Source: Blastomyces gilchristii SLH14081
Lineage: Eukaryota; Ascomycota; Eurotiomycetes; Onygenales; Ajellomycetaceae
Assembly (NCBI RefSeq): GCF_000003855.2
Contig: NW_003101663.1
Coordinates: forward strand, 816,403-880,402
Reading direction: 5' to 3'
DNA: 64,000 bases
Of the stretch, positions 24,418 to 35,569 are shown in pieces. The position numbers and the translations under genes are program-made. The notes under the pieces are model-generated. The model was not told the origin of the DNA and made no database searches. It saw nothing but the letters and a program-made list of their open reading frames with translations. Each line of letters opens with the position of its first letter. Position 1 is the first letter of the stretch.

Positions 24418-27211
24418 ATGGACAAGGCCGCGCCTGCTCGGCCTGATTTCTACTTGATTGTAAGCAGCTATCATATTTTGTTTGGTCCATTGACCTAAAT
24501 TTTGAAGACATTTGCTGACTTCTTTGAAGGGAAATGAGGATACTGTCTATGAACAAGACATTCTGCGCGACCCGCACAGTATCAAACCATGGCTGTCTTA
24601 CATTGAATTCAAGCAACAGCAGGGCAATCCCTATGAACAAGCCTTTGTAAGTGAATGACTTCTCCACCTCCCCTTGGGGTAACGCAGACTGCTAATAAAG
24701 TTGACAAAGGTTATGGAACGTGCCTGCAAACAACTACCCAGGTCATATAAGTTGTGGAAAATGGTGAGTCCTGACATGCACTCCCCACTATATCCGATCC
24801 CGCTCACTGGATGATTCACTTTCTTCTTTTAGTATCTCGAATTCCGTGTGAAGCACCTCAGGGGCCGCAACCCATCGATCCATCGTGCAGAATATCTCAA
24901 AGTCAATGGCCTATTCGAACGCGCCGTGATCCTGCTCAACAAAATGCCTCGAATCTGGGAGATGTTCCTCACATTTCTACTTCAGCAACCAATAATAACG
25001 CAGACGCGCCGTACTTTTGATCGGGCTCTTCGCGCGCTACCAGTCACTCAGCATAATCGGATCTGGAAACTTTACAAGGCCTTCGCATACTCAGCGTCCG
25101 GAGACACTGCCGTAAAAATATGGCGTAGGTACATGCAAGTTCATCCCGAGAACGCCGAAGAGTATATCGATGTTTTGGTTGAGATGGGCAAATACACAGA
25201 GGCTGTGAAGAAATATATGGAGATTCTGGACAATCCTAGGTTTCAGTCAAAGAACGGCAAAAGCCAATTTCAACTGTGGACTGATATGGTTGAATTACTC
25301 GTCAACAAAGCTAAAGATATCGAAGCGGGTCCTGAGACTGGCATCGATGTCGATTTGATCATTCGCAGTGGAATTGATAGATTCGCTGACCAGAGAGGCA
25401 AGCTGTGGGCTGGTTTAGCTACCTACTGGATTACCCGGGGCAATTTCGAAAACGCGAGAGATATTTTCGAGGAAGGAATTACAACTGTCATGACTGTTCG
25501 AGATTTCACCATGGTATTCGATGCCTACGTGGAATTTGAAGAATCTATCATAGGACACCTGATGGAGGAGGCTGCTTTACGATCCGACAAGGGCAAAATT
25601 GATGAGGCCGCCGATTTCGATCTAGACCTTCGAATGCTGAGATTTGAACAACTCATGGATCGTCGGCCTTTCCTAGTTAACGACGTGCTTCTCAGACAGA
25701 ACCCCAATAATGTGATTGAGTGGGGGAAACGTGTTGCGCTGTGGGGCGATAATAAAGCCGAAATTGTTCAAACCTACACCAAGGCCATTGCAACTATCCA
25801 TCCGAAGAAAGCCCATGGAAAGTTCCACGAGCTCTGGGTTAACTATGCCAAGTTTTATGAACAGGGCGGAGATTTGGATACGGCTAGAGTCATTATGGAC
25901 AAAGCTGTCAAGGTTCCTTTCAAGACGGTTGCCGAACTGGCTGAAACATGGTGCGAGTGGGCCGAGATGGAATTGCGCAGCGAAAACTTCGACAGAGCAG
26001 TTGACATCATGGCAAAAGCCACACAGGCTCCTAAGCGATCCACCGTGGACTACTTCGACGAAACTCTTTCGCCTCAGCAGCGGATCCACAAGAGCTGGAA
26101 GCTGTGGAGTTTCTACGTTGACCTCGTCGAAAGCGTTGGGACTCTCGAAGAAACGAAGAAAGTGTACGAACGCATTTTCGAGCTGAGAATTGCAACACCG
26201 CAAACGGTCGTTAATTATGCGAACCTTTTGGAAGAAAATAAATACTTCGAGGAATCTTTCAAGATTTATGAGAGGGGCCTTGACCTCTTCAGTTACCCAG
26301 TCGCTTTCGAATTGTGGAACCTATATTTGACCAAGGCAGTGGATCGCAAAATCTCAATCGAACGATTACGAGACTTGTTCGAACAGGCTGTGGATGGATG
26401 CCCACCGCAGTTCGCCAAGCCTCTCTACTTGATGTATGGCAATCTGGAAGAAGAAAGGGGGCTTGCTCGACACGCCATGAGAATATATGAACGCGCAACT
26501 CGTGCAGTCTCCGACTCCGACAGATTTGAAATGTTCAACTTCTACATCACGAAGTCGGCCTCCAATTTCGGGTTGACATCAACGCGCCCTATCTATGAAC
26601 GCGCCATTGTAGCGTTGCCAGACAATGAGGCAAAAGAAATGTGTCTCAAATTCGCTGAAATGGAGCGTCGTCTGGGTGAGATTGATAGAGCTCGCGCCAT
26701 TTACGGCCATGCGTCACAATTCTGTGATCCACGTACGAATGCCGGGTTCTGGCAGAAATGGGAAGCTTTCGAAGTTCAGCATGGCAACGAAGATACATTT
26801 AAGGAAATGCTGCGCATCAAACGCAGTGTTCAGGCTCAGTACAAGTATGTTTTTCCCCGTTGCACTTTTACATTGTTCCATATCCGTTCTACCAGTGAAA
26901 CTAACATGAAACCTTACAGTACCGATGTCAACTTCATTGCGTCACAGGCCATTGCTCGTAGCAAGCAGCTTTCCAAGGAAGCTGCCGGGGCTGAGGAGGA
27001 AGAGGAGGGAAAAGACCGTGCCGATGCGATGGCAGCTTTGGAAAGACAAGCCCGAGCCCCTATGGGTTTCGTCCCCGCAAGCACTGGCCCAGAAGGAGGA
27101 AACAGGCCATTGCCTGCTAATGGTGACAAACAACAGGCACAACAGCAACAAGTCTCTCCTGCAAATCCCGATGCGATTGATCTTGATGAAGACATGAATG
27201 GGGAAGACTAA
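24418..27211 (+). CDS. SYF1: Pre-mRNA-splicing factor Syf1 (XAB2 homologue, HAT-repeat protein)
   Basis: Five exons, 24418-24459, 24530-24646, 24710-24763, 24833-26844 and 26920-27211, give 838 residues. After a short first exon (MDKAAPARPDFYLI) the protein reads YEQDILRDPHSIKPWLSYIE, the usual Syf1/XAB2 opening, then YEQAF and SYKLWKMYLEFRVKHLRGRNP. The body is a chain of HAT/TPR half-repeats (W...Y...E pattern) to about residue 690, then RSVQAQY and a charged Gln/Glu-rich tail ending NGED. Syf1 is a scaffold of the Prp19-associated (NineTeen) complex that helps activate the spliceosome; the human homologue also acts in transcription-coupled repair. The start exon is less certain than the rest. 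Confidence 0.94.
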
Positions 27212-27763
27212 AAAGTGCCATAAGAATCTCAGCTCACACTAGATACCCTCTGTTATCCGAAATTTGTCGAAGACATTTACCCACCACATTTCAGTATTTC
27301 CTATTTATATCTTTTCGCGGATTCGGCTCCGTATTTGCATATCACATTACATATTTAGTCTCTTCTCTCTTTCATACGGAGTTTCTCTTGTGTCATTAGG
27401 TGCATCCAGGAACGGTTTTTACATCCAGCTAAGACCACACTATCTCCAATTGCTTTTATTTCCAAATCTCATCGTTTTGTCTCCACTGTCCTTGACAAAT
27501 CTTCCATTTCCTTTGTGTTTTCTCCTTTGTATTGCTCTTTGATTTCTTTTCCTACCCAACTGCACTTCATGCCAACTAACCTGGATGAATATATTGGTTC
27601 TCCGACCTGTTGATCAAGCAGGCGCAGGATGGCATTGGGGCAAGAAAGGAACCATTAGAGGGAAAAAGGGTTTTTGTCACCTTTTCACCGGAGTTTATCG
27701 GTGTTCGTTGGCCACATAGACATCGGGTGCGCAACATGCCACTTTTTCCTTGACCATATTTTG

Positions 27764-27803
<40 letters not shown>

Positions 27804-28840
27804 CCTTTCCTCTTCAATCATTGGCTCTCTCTTTACTTTTTATTCAAAACCTTTCTGCTTGATCGTCTTCGAGAATGAAAACATGTCTTAGAGCCATGTG
27901 GGCAGCTGGACTCTCACCTTTATCTGCGTGCCTTAACCTACCTCGTTATCCGCTTTCCAGCGCGGTTCTGTACCATCTACTGTATTGTAATAACTTATTT
28001 CCCGTGCCCAAATTATGACAAGTGTTTATTGAATTTGCCATGTGCAAGTGAAGTCAATCCCCCAAGCCGCAGTTATAGTATCATACAAAATATGAAATGT
28101 CAACCCCGCCAACCCTCCTCTCCTTGTTTTTTCACTTGTGAGTTTAACCGAAAGCTGCTCTCCAATATAAAGCAATATGACGAGTGCTAGATGTGGCTGT
28201 GACTCTGCGGCCCTGCTTAGCCTGATGAAAAGGATTGCGACAATATATCCGCCTTGCCCACTCTCACTATGCGGCAATTTTTCCTGTCTGTCCTGATACC
28301 GAAAAATAGGACAGCGTACCTAGGAACCATTTCATATGATAGTTCGCCGCTAACCAACCGAGAGCACTTATTTACCTCATGACATAATTCCCTCTTCTAC
28401 ATGACGCAATGCTGGTGCTTTGTGTGCCTAGATTGACCCTAGTAGCAACGATGAAGAGCGTGGAAAAGGGGTTCTACTGGATCCCAGTGTCGGAACTGAA
28501 AAAACCATAGATATACATAACGCCGCATTTAATAAGTAAACCACGCTTTGCAAAGGAGTTCGCTACACCACTACACCGATTCCCACCTAGCTGTAGGTAG
28601 TTACGCTATGTTTGAACTTGAATTGCGACTTGAAAATAAGCACCTGTGCGCTGCCTCAATATGGGCGATCATTTACCTTTCCATCTCCTAGATTGAGGTT
28701 TGCTGAGTTTCCGCTCGATTTTTATCTCTCATAAGGCCATAGCTCGGTGCATGAGGAGGGAACTTGACTTTCCCTTTACTTAATATTGTTCAGACCTTGT
28801 TGATGGAGTTACACCGGGTCAATCGAGTTTGAACAGTCTA
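27212..28840. other. SYF1 3' region and gene-free spacer before the AT-rich block
   Basis: The first 400 bp are pyrimidine-rich, consistent with a 3' UTR. A T37 homopolymer lies at 27767-27803. No gene was recognised in the remaining 1 kb. Composition drops sharply to AT-rich near 28840. Confidence 0.45.
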
Positions 28841-28974
28841 TCAGATCGCAATATATTAAATATTTAAATGATAAAACACAGTCATTTTTTGATTGTGAAT
28901 TTAATTGTTTACTATTCAAGTCTCTTCTCTACATACTTTATAAGTCTCGGAATATTTAGAAAATGAAAGAATTC

Positions 28975-29175
28975 TCTATCTTTATTAGTCAATTTCAGAT
29001 ATGAAAAACCAGAAAATTCCAGCTGAGAATACAAAAATCTTTTACAAATTACAGTATTTTTAACATCTTCTGATACTTTTGAAATTATTTAGAAAATAAT
29101 ATGATAAAAGAAAAGAAAAAAAATCTTAAAAATAACCATATTAAATAAATATATAAAAAAGAATAGGAAAAAAAA
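28975..29175 (-). mobile_element. Fragment of the LINE 3' untranslated region
   Basis: Read on the minus strand, 29175-28975 aligns with the LINE 3' UTR at about 62320-62495. Shared stretches include 'tttttgtattct.agctgg', 'ggaattttct' and 'catatctgaaattga'. It stops before the terminal hairpin and AAT tail of the full LINE, so the 3' end here is lost or has diverged. Differences are mostly transitions. Confidence 0.8.
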
Positions 29176-29676
29176 TATAAAAAAAATATATTTAAAAATA
29201 ATATATAATTCTTTTAATAATAAAGATGATATTGTAAAGTAGTTAATTGTATTATTAAGATCTAGCTATTATAAAGTCTTTTATATATAATAAGTATTTA
29301 CTGAGTGATCAGTGAATATCTTACTTATACAGAAGTAGTCAGTCTGTAGAGAGAGAATCTGATATCTCTCTTAACTACTACTCTACTAAGTAGATATTTA
29401 CAACTCAGCAGAGTGATTCTATAACTAAAGAAGAAATATTATATATAAAATAGTAGTGTCTTTCATCAAAGATTTCACAGAAGATTAATAAGAATTAAAG
29501 AATTAAAGAAAATTAGCATAGAGATATTAACCTGATTAAATCTTATATATACTAAGATATTTGTAGAGCTTTGCAGACTATGAGCATTTAAATCTTCATA
29601 TTAATTAAAGTATTTTTATAAATCTTGAAGATTAATATCTTTGTAAGAATGTCTGCAGTTATATTAGTAGTATTCA
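29176..29676. repeat. AT-rich degraded repeat DNA
   Basis: Almost free of CG, CC and GG, with stops in all frames. It may continue the mutated LINE fragment, but I could not align it with confidence. Confidence 0.4.
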
Positions 29677-29755
29677 GCTCTGATAACTGAATAATTAATG
29701 CAGTCATCTGATAGCGCCTTGGCATGAGAAATCAAGATATGTGAGTTTTAGACTG
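29677..29755 (+). mobile_element. RIP-mutated tRNA-like SINE head, third copy
   Basis: Aligned base by base with the intact SINE head at 31746-31665 (minus), the first 70 or so positions differ only by C-to-T or G-to-A changes: GCCCCGGTGGCC there is GCTCTGATAACT here, and 'tagcgccttggc' is kept. After the B-box position the body no longer matches, so this copy has a different or replaced body. Confidence 0.8.
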
Positions 29756-30258
29756 ATCACTGAGACTATGAATTTCATGTTTAGTCTCATTTAATCTGAT
29801 CTCATACATTTCTTGATATGAATTCTGCTGAGACTAATTATTAAATAAACATGCAAAGTGACTATATATCAGATCTTAAAATAAAATCATGACTTGAAAA
29901 AAATAAGAAAGTGATCTTATTTAATCTCATTTAGTCTTATTCTTAATATAAAGTTACTATTTTTAGACATTTTAAGATTTTTTTTAGACTATTTTTAATT
30001 TTTTAAAAAGTAACACTTTTTAATAATACTTAAATAAGATTTAAAGTCATTTAAAGTAATAAAAATAATTTAAATTAAGAAGTGAAAATCATGATCTTAT
30101 TTGAAAAATGTAATAAGAGTAGACAGTAAGTTTCACTGAGACAGTATAAAACTACTATTTAATATTAGAACTGTGTAATAAGATCTGTCAAATTAGTAAT
30201 GAAACTATTAAAAATTCTGGTCCTGATCTCAGACACAGTCACACAGTCAGTCTAGTAA
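29756..30258. repeat. AT-rich repeat segment ending in a 30-bp motif also found inverted at 31126-31155
   Basis: The end, 30227-30257, reads gatctcagacacagtcac then acagtcagtcta. Its reverse complement, with transitions, occurs at 31126-31155. The two face each other across the truncated SINE and may be ends of one unknown repeat family. No coding content was seen. Confidence 0.5.
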
Positions 30259-30566
30259 GTTTGAAACCCGCAGAGAATACATTAAATCCGGAACTCAAGC
30301 ACCTTAGATTTCTAATAAATACAGAGGTGTACAAATTACTTCAATAAATCACTCTATATTTCTGAGCTGAGAAGTTATTATTGCATGTATCTAATTATCA
30401 CTTCTTTGTATTTTTCTATGTTCTTATTATCTTGACATGATCTCAACATCTGTATTTTCTTCTGTATAATTAACACTTAACCTGTATTTAATATCATGCA
30501 AGAACTCATCATAAGCTCTGCTTGTATATGAGTATAATGAAAGAATAATAATAATAATAATAATAA
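30259..30566 (+). mobile_element. 5'-truncated, mutated SINE copy
   Basis: From the B-box region (gtttgaaacccgcag) to an AAT microsatellite tail (about 30543-30566), this copy follows the body of the intact SINE at 31373-31746 in the opposite orientation. Shared words include 'aactcaagcacct', 'taataaatacagaggtgtac', 'ttattattgcatgtatctaa' and 'gagtataatgaaagaataat'. The head upstream of the B box is missing. Many differences are C-to-T or G-to-A. Confidence 0.85.
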
Positions 30567-31359
30567 CTTATCAGTACTTTGTATATAGTGTAACATTATT
30601 GTTATAATCAGTGATTATTATAGTGATAACTTTATTATATAATTTGAATTAAAGATCTGCTCAATGTATTTAATATTTTAATTCAACTACTTATTATAGT
30701 GTGACTGAGCATCTTATCTTAATAATATTATAATTATCAACTTAATTCAGTTTTAATTGAATAAGTATTTATAGCTCTATTTTTATTGAGCTTTATATAC
30801 ACTCTTATAATTTATCTTCTTTATAGTATTAGATCTTCAAATCTTTATCTATTAATTAGAGATCAGAGAAAAGCTCTTCATCTGTAAGAATGTAAGATAT
30901 GTTAATTAAAACTGCTTTTAATTTGATTTTACAGTATCAGACATTATAGTCTTTCAGCTCTGAGAGCTTTGTAATAATTTTCATTTCAATATAACTGTAA
31001 TTATTCTTGAATTTGTGAAACTTATCTATTCTAATAACTGAATTCACAGCTGTGATAAGATTGAGATTTATTCTCTGTTTTTATAGTTATTACTCACAGA
31101 TAATTTTTATTATATCTATCTTAGATAGACTGACTGTGTGACCGTGTCTAAGATCAGAATCAAACTTTACAGTTATTATATTATCTAAAAGTATTACTTC
31201 TGATTATAGTTTGTATTTATTACATTGATCTCAAATCATGTTATTTTAAATATTAAAGATCTCAGATTCACTTTTCAAATAAAAATCTAGTTTTAAATAA
31301 AGAATATATTTAAATTCTTAGTTACATTTTCATTCTGATTTCATTATTGAGAATGATAT
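30567..31359. repeat. AT-rich repeat DNA between SINE copies
   Basis: No open frames and CG-depleted. It contains the inverted partner (31126-31155) of the motif at 30227-30257. Element type is unknown. Confidence 0.45.
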
Positions 31360-31372
31360 TAAATGAGATTGT

Positions 31373-31746
31373 ATTATTATTATTATTATTATTCTTTCAT
31401 TATACTCATATGCAAGCGGAGCTTATGATGAGTCCTTGCGTGATGTTAAATACAGGTCAAGTGTTAATTATACAGGAGGAAATACAGGTGTTGAGACCAC
31501 ATCAAGATAACAAGAACATAGGAAAATACAAAGAAGTGACAATTAGATACATGCAATAATAACTTCCCAGCCCAGGAACATAGAGTGATTCATTGAAGTG
31601 ATTTGTACACCTCTGTATTTATTAGAAACCTGAGGTGCTTGAGTTCTGGATTTAATGTATCCCCTGCGGGTTTCGAACCCACGCGCCTTGGTTTCCCACG
31701 CCAAGGCGCTACCGGGTGGCCGCATTAACCATTCGGCCACCGGGGC
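31373..31746 (-). mobile_element. Intact tRNA-derived SINE (about 374 bp) with 13-bp target-site duplication
   Basis: Read from 31746 leftward: a tRNA-like head with A box TGGCCGAATGG and B box GGTTCGAAACC, a roughly 280-bp body, then an AAT microsatellite tail at 31373-31396. TAAATGAGATTGT flanks both ends (31360-31372 and 31747-31759), a classic target-site duplication from LINE-type priming. The head contains an 8-bp stem GCCTTGGC-like arm and a good T arm (GTGGG/CCCGC). It is GC-richer than its surroundings, so it escaped the mutation seen around it. The parent tRNA is uncertain: the anticodon-like loop is enlarged. Confidence 0.92.
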
Positions 31747-31756
31747 TAAATGAGAT

Positions 31757-33189
31757 TGTGATTCAAAGATTGCTTAAGTCAGTGTACAATTACAGACATA
31801 CACCGGCTTTTTATACATATTATACTAAATTAATTAGTGACTTCTATGATCTCTTTACATTTGTAAGCATGTTCAGAAGCAGCTGTGTTATTATTCAGCA
31901 GCTGTATATTCTTTCAAATTACATTCTTCTTCATCAGATTCAGTCACACTTATATAATTATAATATAAGCTCTAGCTTCATACAGATTAGCATACTGCTA
32001 GTATTTATAATTATAAAGTCTATTTCTAATCTGACTAGTATTCTTCTTACACTCTCACAAAGAAACTTTCACTATATTATATTACTTATTTACTAACTTT
32101 TTCTATTCTTCAATTATCTTCTTCATTATTATTATCATTGAATATTATTATTGTATTCAAGATTTCTACTTCTTCTTCTATCTTATATCTTCTATTTATT
32201 CATCTATTATATTATATATGTTTCTGATAATAACTCTCTATTCTTATAACAAGTATCATTATAGTATCTATACTGAGCAGTTTATTAGTAGTAAGTATAA
32301 CACATTGTGAAATATAACTAGAACTTGTTTTCTTCTAACAATTATCAGAATATATTATTATAAATAATACATCTTCTTCATCTTCTTATACACTCTTGAC
32401 TGTTTTTCTTCTTAGTGAGCTTCTGATCATATTTTCTAACATGATTTTATATAAACACAGATACTGATATGTTTGTTTTTATTTATATAGAATCTTTATA
32501 TGTTGACAGATCTACATCTGCTGATAATAGTGAACTCAATATTGAATTATTAATTAAGAACTTAGAGAATATAATAATGAAGAAATTATCTATATTATAT
32601 ATAACTGAGTTTTCTGTGTTTTCTTCTGCTTTCTCTGTTTCTTTCTCTACTGCTCTCTCTCAATCTTCTACTCGTATCTCTATATCTGATTCTTCTACTT
32701 CTACTATCTCTGTTTTCATAACTTCTACTTCTGCTACTTCTACTTCTGCTACTTCTACTCTCTCTTTCTCTGCTACTTCTGCTGTTATCATCAGCTCTTC
32801 TCATTTTGAGAAGATATTGTATAGACTTAGTGAATTATGTTTTTCAGTATATACACTTTCACTCTTTTTACTAATCTCTAGAATAATTTATTATATGAAG
32901 ACTGTATATAACATGACTATCTGAAGCGCAGTCACAGACACTGATTATTATATTTACTTTAAGTATTTATAATGAAGTAATTATATATTTATATCAGAGA
33001 ATTATCTCTCTCTTTAACAGTATTAAGAGTGTAAGTGTTTTCTTTTCTATCTTTTCTTCTAATACTAATTTTTCTAGAGAAAATTGTTATGAGTTTTATT
33101 ATATACAAAGTCATAATGTCTACAGATATCAAGAAACTTTTTATAACTATTAAATTTAATATTATCAGTATATCTGCTCTGATGAATAT
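31757..33189 (-). mobile_element. Truncated relative of G2: 3' LTR and adjacent 1.3 kb
   Basis: 31757-31923 (tgtgattcaaagattgc...aaattaca) is a mutated, slightly shorter copy of the 184-bp G2 LTR. The following DNA is colinear with 45153-46400 of G2, including the antisense ORF at 32469-32924. Homology stops at 33189 where the G1 LTR begins, so G1 apparently inserted into this older element or it was broken there. The rest of it is not in the window to the left of G1. Confidence 0.85.
32469..32924 (+). CDS. Antisense ORF in the truncated G2 relative (151 aa)
   Basis: A 151-residue frame beginning MFVFIYIESLYVDRS. It is colinear with the G2 ORF at 45686-46144, sharing SADxSELNIE, a Ser/Thr/Ala-rich middle and a hydrophobic end with SRxIYxxKTVY. 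It lies on the strand opposite to the retroelement genes. No known domain was recognised. Whether it is a gene or only an open shadow frame is undecided. Confidence 0.35.
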   Translation: MFVFIYIESLYVDRSTSADNSELNIELLIKNLENIIMKKLSILYITEFSVFSSAFSVSFSTALSQSSTRISISDSSTSTISVFITSTSATSTSATSTLSFSATSAVIISSSHFEKILYRLSELCFSVYTLSLFLLISRIIYYMKTVYNMTI

Positions 33190-33717
33190 TGTCACGCTTC
33201 CAGCTGCGCCAAGGCCTCATTGCAGTTTCACATGGCTCATTGCTTTCATGCGGATAATTTCATCCTGTCTGAACCGGTTTTCAACCACTCTATGACATCA
33301 TTCAAATATATCATAGAAAGATCTGATTGATGAATATAAGAACTCTGCTTCTATACAAGGTCAGCAGATTACTCTTTCTTAGCAATGAGACACTGCTGAG
33401 ATATCACTCTGGCTATTCTCACTCATGAAATGAGAGGAGAATATCCACTCATTGTCTATATAGAATAGCTAGATACTGACTTCTTATTAAAGAGATCAGT
33501 GATTCATTTTTCTTCTACTGAAATATATACAAGAGTTACTGCATGTCTTATACAATCTTCTTAGTATACTAGATATCATATCTGTGATATTCTCACAATA
33601 ATTCTGTAGTCTACAAGCTCACTATTTAAGCAAGATAGTCAAGCTCACTTATACAGCTTTTTAAATAACTATCTCTATATAATGTCACTGACTAGTCACT
33701 GCTTCAGTTCTATTATA
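33190..33717 (+). repeat. G1 LTR copy A (5' LTR of plus copy)
   Basis: Begins TGTCACGCTTCCAGCTG and ends in the mutated form (TTCTATTATA) of the TTCCGCTACA terminus seen in copy B. The first 110 bp are GC-richer and less mutated than the rest. It aligns over its full length with copies B and C in reverse complement. Confidence 0.9.
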
Positions 33718-33904
33718 TTACAATTTAAATCACTCAATCTGATTACATGTTTGAATCAGTTAAGCTCTAACAGACTGATATAATCTTATACACTCACACT
33801 GAGACTAATCTGACCTCACTTTCTGAGGGAAATACTACATTATCTTCTAGAGTGTATACATCTCTACTCTGACAGAAATCTGAGATTTCTGAACTCACTG
33901 CACA

Positions 33905-34810
33905 TTTTGACATGAGCTCTTCAATCACTCTGTCATCACTGCGGCCTCTACACACCTACATCTATTATAAAGATAGAGAGATTAAAGTCAGAGATTCTTC
34001 AAGATATAAGAAAAACATCTTGTCTGAATTTTACAGCTTTATCTGCATTCTTGAACAGAAATTCCATCTTAATCTGAGTCAGTATAATACTTATAAGATA
34101 TAAGTAATATATACTGTCAATCTTCTTGAAGACATCTCTGCAACTACTTGAGCTATTAAGAAGAGAAAGCTTAAGTGTATTAATACTACTATGACTTGAG
34201 AAGAATTCAAGAACTTTCTACTGAATTAAATCAAAGATCACTGTAACTGCAGCTTCACAGCAGCACAGCAGTTCAACTCATTATATTAATGAGATAATAA
34301 GAATTCTTTCAATTTCAATGTAAGATTTGAAGAATATTGAGAGAAATTGACTGATGATTTGAATCAATTAAAAACACAGCTTTATCTTATAAAGCTGACT
34401 CACAAGGTGCAGATAATAATATCACAGTATCAGAGTTTATCAATTAATTGCACTGAGCTTGTTAATCTGACTTTTCAGATCTATTTAAATAATTAATTCT
34501 CTGAGAAAAAGATTAATAAGACTTCTTCTAAGTAATCAATGATAAGATCTAAACAGCACTATAACAGCTTCAGTGTAAAGAAAGTAAAGAAGAATTCTAA
34601 GTATTCTGATTCTTCACTCACTGTAAAGAAATATTAAAAAAGATTTGATAAAGATCTCTGTTTCAACTACAGAGCTGATGATTACTATATCAGTGATTAT
34701 AAGAAGCTGAAGAAGAAAAGAAACTGAGAAGATATCTTCTTAAAGTTAACTTCTCTTCTGACAAATATATCTGTGAAAGATAAAGAAGAGAAAGAAATGA
34801 AGAATTAATA
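33905..34810 (+). pseudogene. G1 gag remnant with mutated zinc knuckle
   Basis: Frames at 33912-34103 and beyond are shared with the minus copy at 63389-63111 (PLHTYIY...DREIK...RDS.RYK.NILSEF.SFIC.LE). Near 34660 the zinc-knuckle line reads CFNYRADDYYISDYKK, whereas the minus copy keeps CFNCEANKHYISDYKK, so key Cys/His residues are lost by transition. Stops interrupt the frame. Gag would package the element RNA. Confidence 0.75.
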
Positions 34811-35569
34811 ATTCTCATATCTCTGAGTTCATATTATAATTATAATATATACTCTGAATGAGAAGATATCAGTGAGATATCTACTTAACTTCAGAGTGAA
34901 TATTAACTTCATATTCTATTTCTTTTCTTTGATAAAGAATTGAAAGAAGATAGATTCATCAGATTATATAAAATTTACTGATGAAATGAAATGTCACTAT
35001 TTTAACATAATTCAAGTAAAGTGTGTGATCACAGACTCAGAAGAAATCTTCAAGAAAAGCAGTCTGCTTCTTTATACAGTTAATATTATAGATGAGAATA
35101 TTATTCTAGATCTTCTATAATTGAGAGAAAACAATTCTCTCATTAACTGAGTAATTCAGATGTGATAATACTGTCTCACTAATAAAGAGACAGTGATAGA
35201 GAAATCTGAAGAGTTTTATTAAAAGAATCTTGAGAAAAAGATTGAGTTGATATACTGCATAGCAGGTGATTGAGACTTGAAGATAGATGAAGAAGTCATC
35301 ACTCTCACTGCAAGATTAGCAGTAGTATCTGTTATTAAAGATGAATGTATATGATATCTCTTTACAGATTTTAAGAATGTCTTTTCAGAAAGAAAAGCAG
35401 TGAAGTTTTCTGATATCAAGATATGATATAAGATTTGTCTTGAAGATGATGTAATAACACTATACAGATCTCTTTACAACTTATCTGTAAAGAAATTGAA
35501 TATTCTGTATAAATATCTTGAAGAAGTGCAATCAAAGAACTGAATATATCTATTAAAGAGTCTGACAGA

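Noticed and set aside
23885..24667. 260-aa minus-strand reading frame
   Set aside because: It overlaps VMA8 exon 1 and the first SYF1 exons in another frame, has no family signature, and is explained by the VMA8/SYF1 divergent promoter and shadow coding.
28545..28600. Minus-strand A-box-like TGTAGTGGTG sequence
   Set aside because: No acceptor stem or matching B box at tRNA distance.
31665..31746. Functional tRNA gene on the minus strand
   Set aside because: A and B boxes are good, but acceptor ends do not pair well and the anticodon loop is enlarged; the body, tail and target duplication show it is a SINE head.
32595..32804. Arg/Ser-rich minus-strand frame resembling an SR domain
   Set aside because: It is the complement of Ser/Thr-rich codons in the antisense ORF and is not kept in the other G2 copy.
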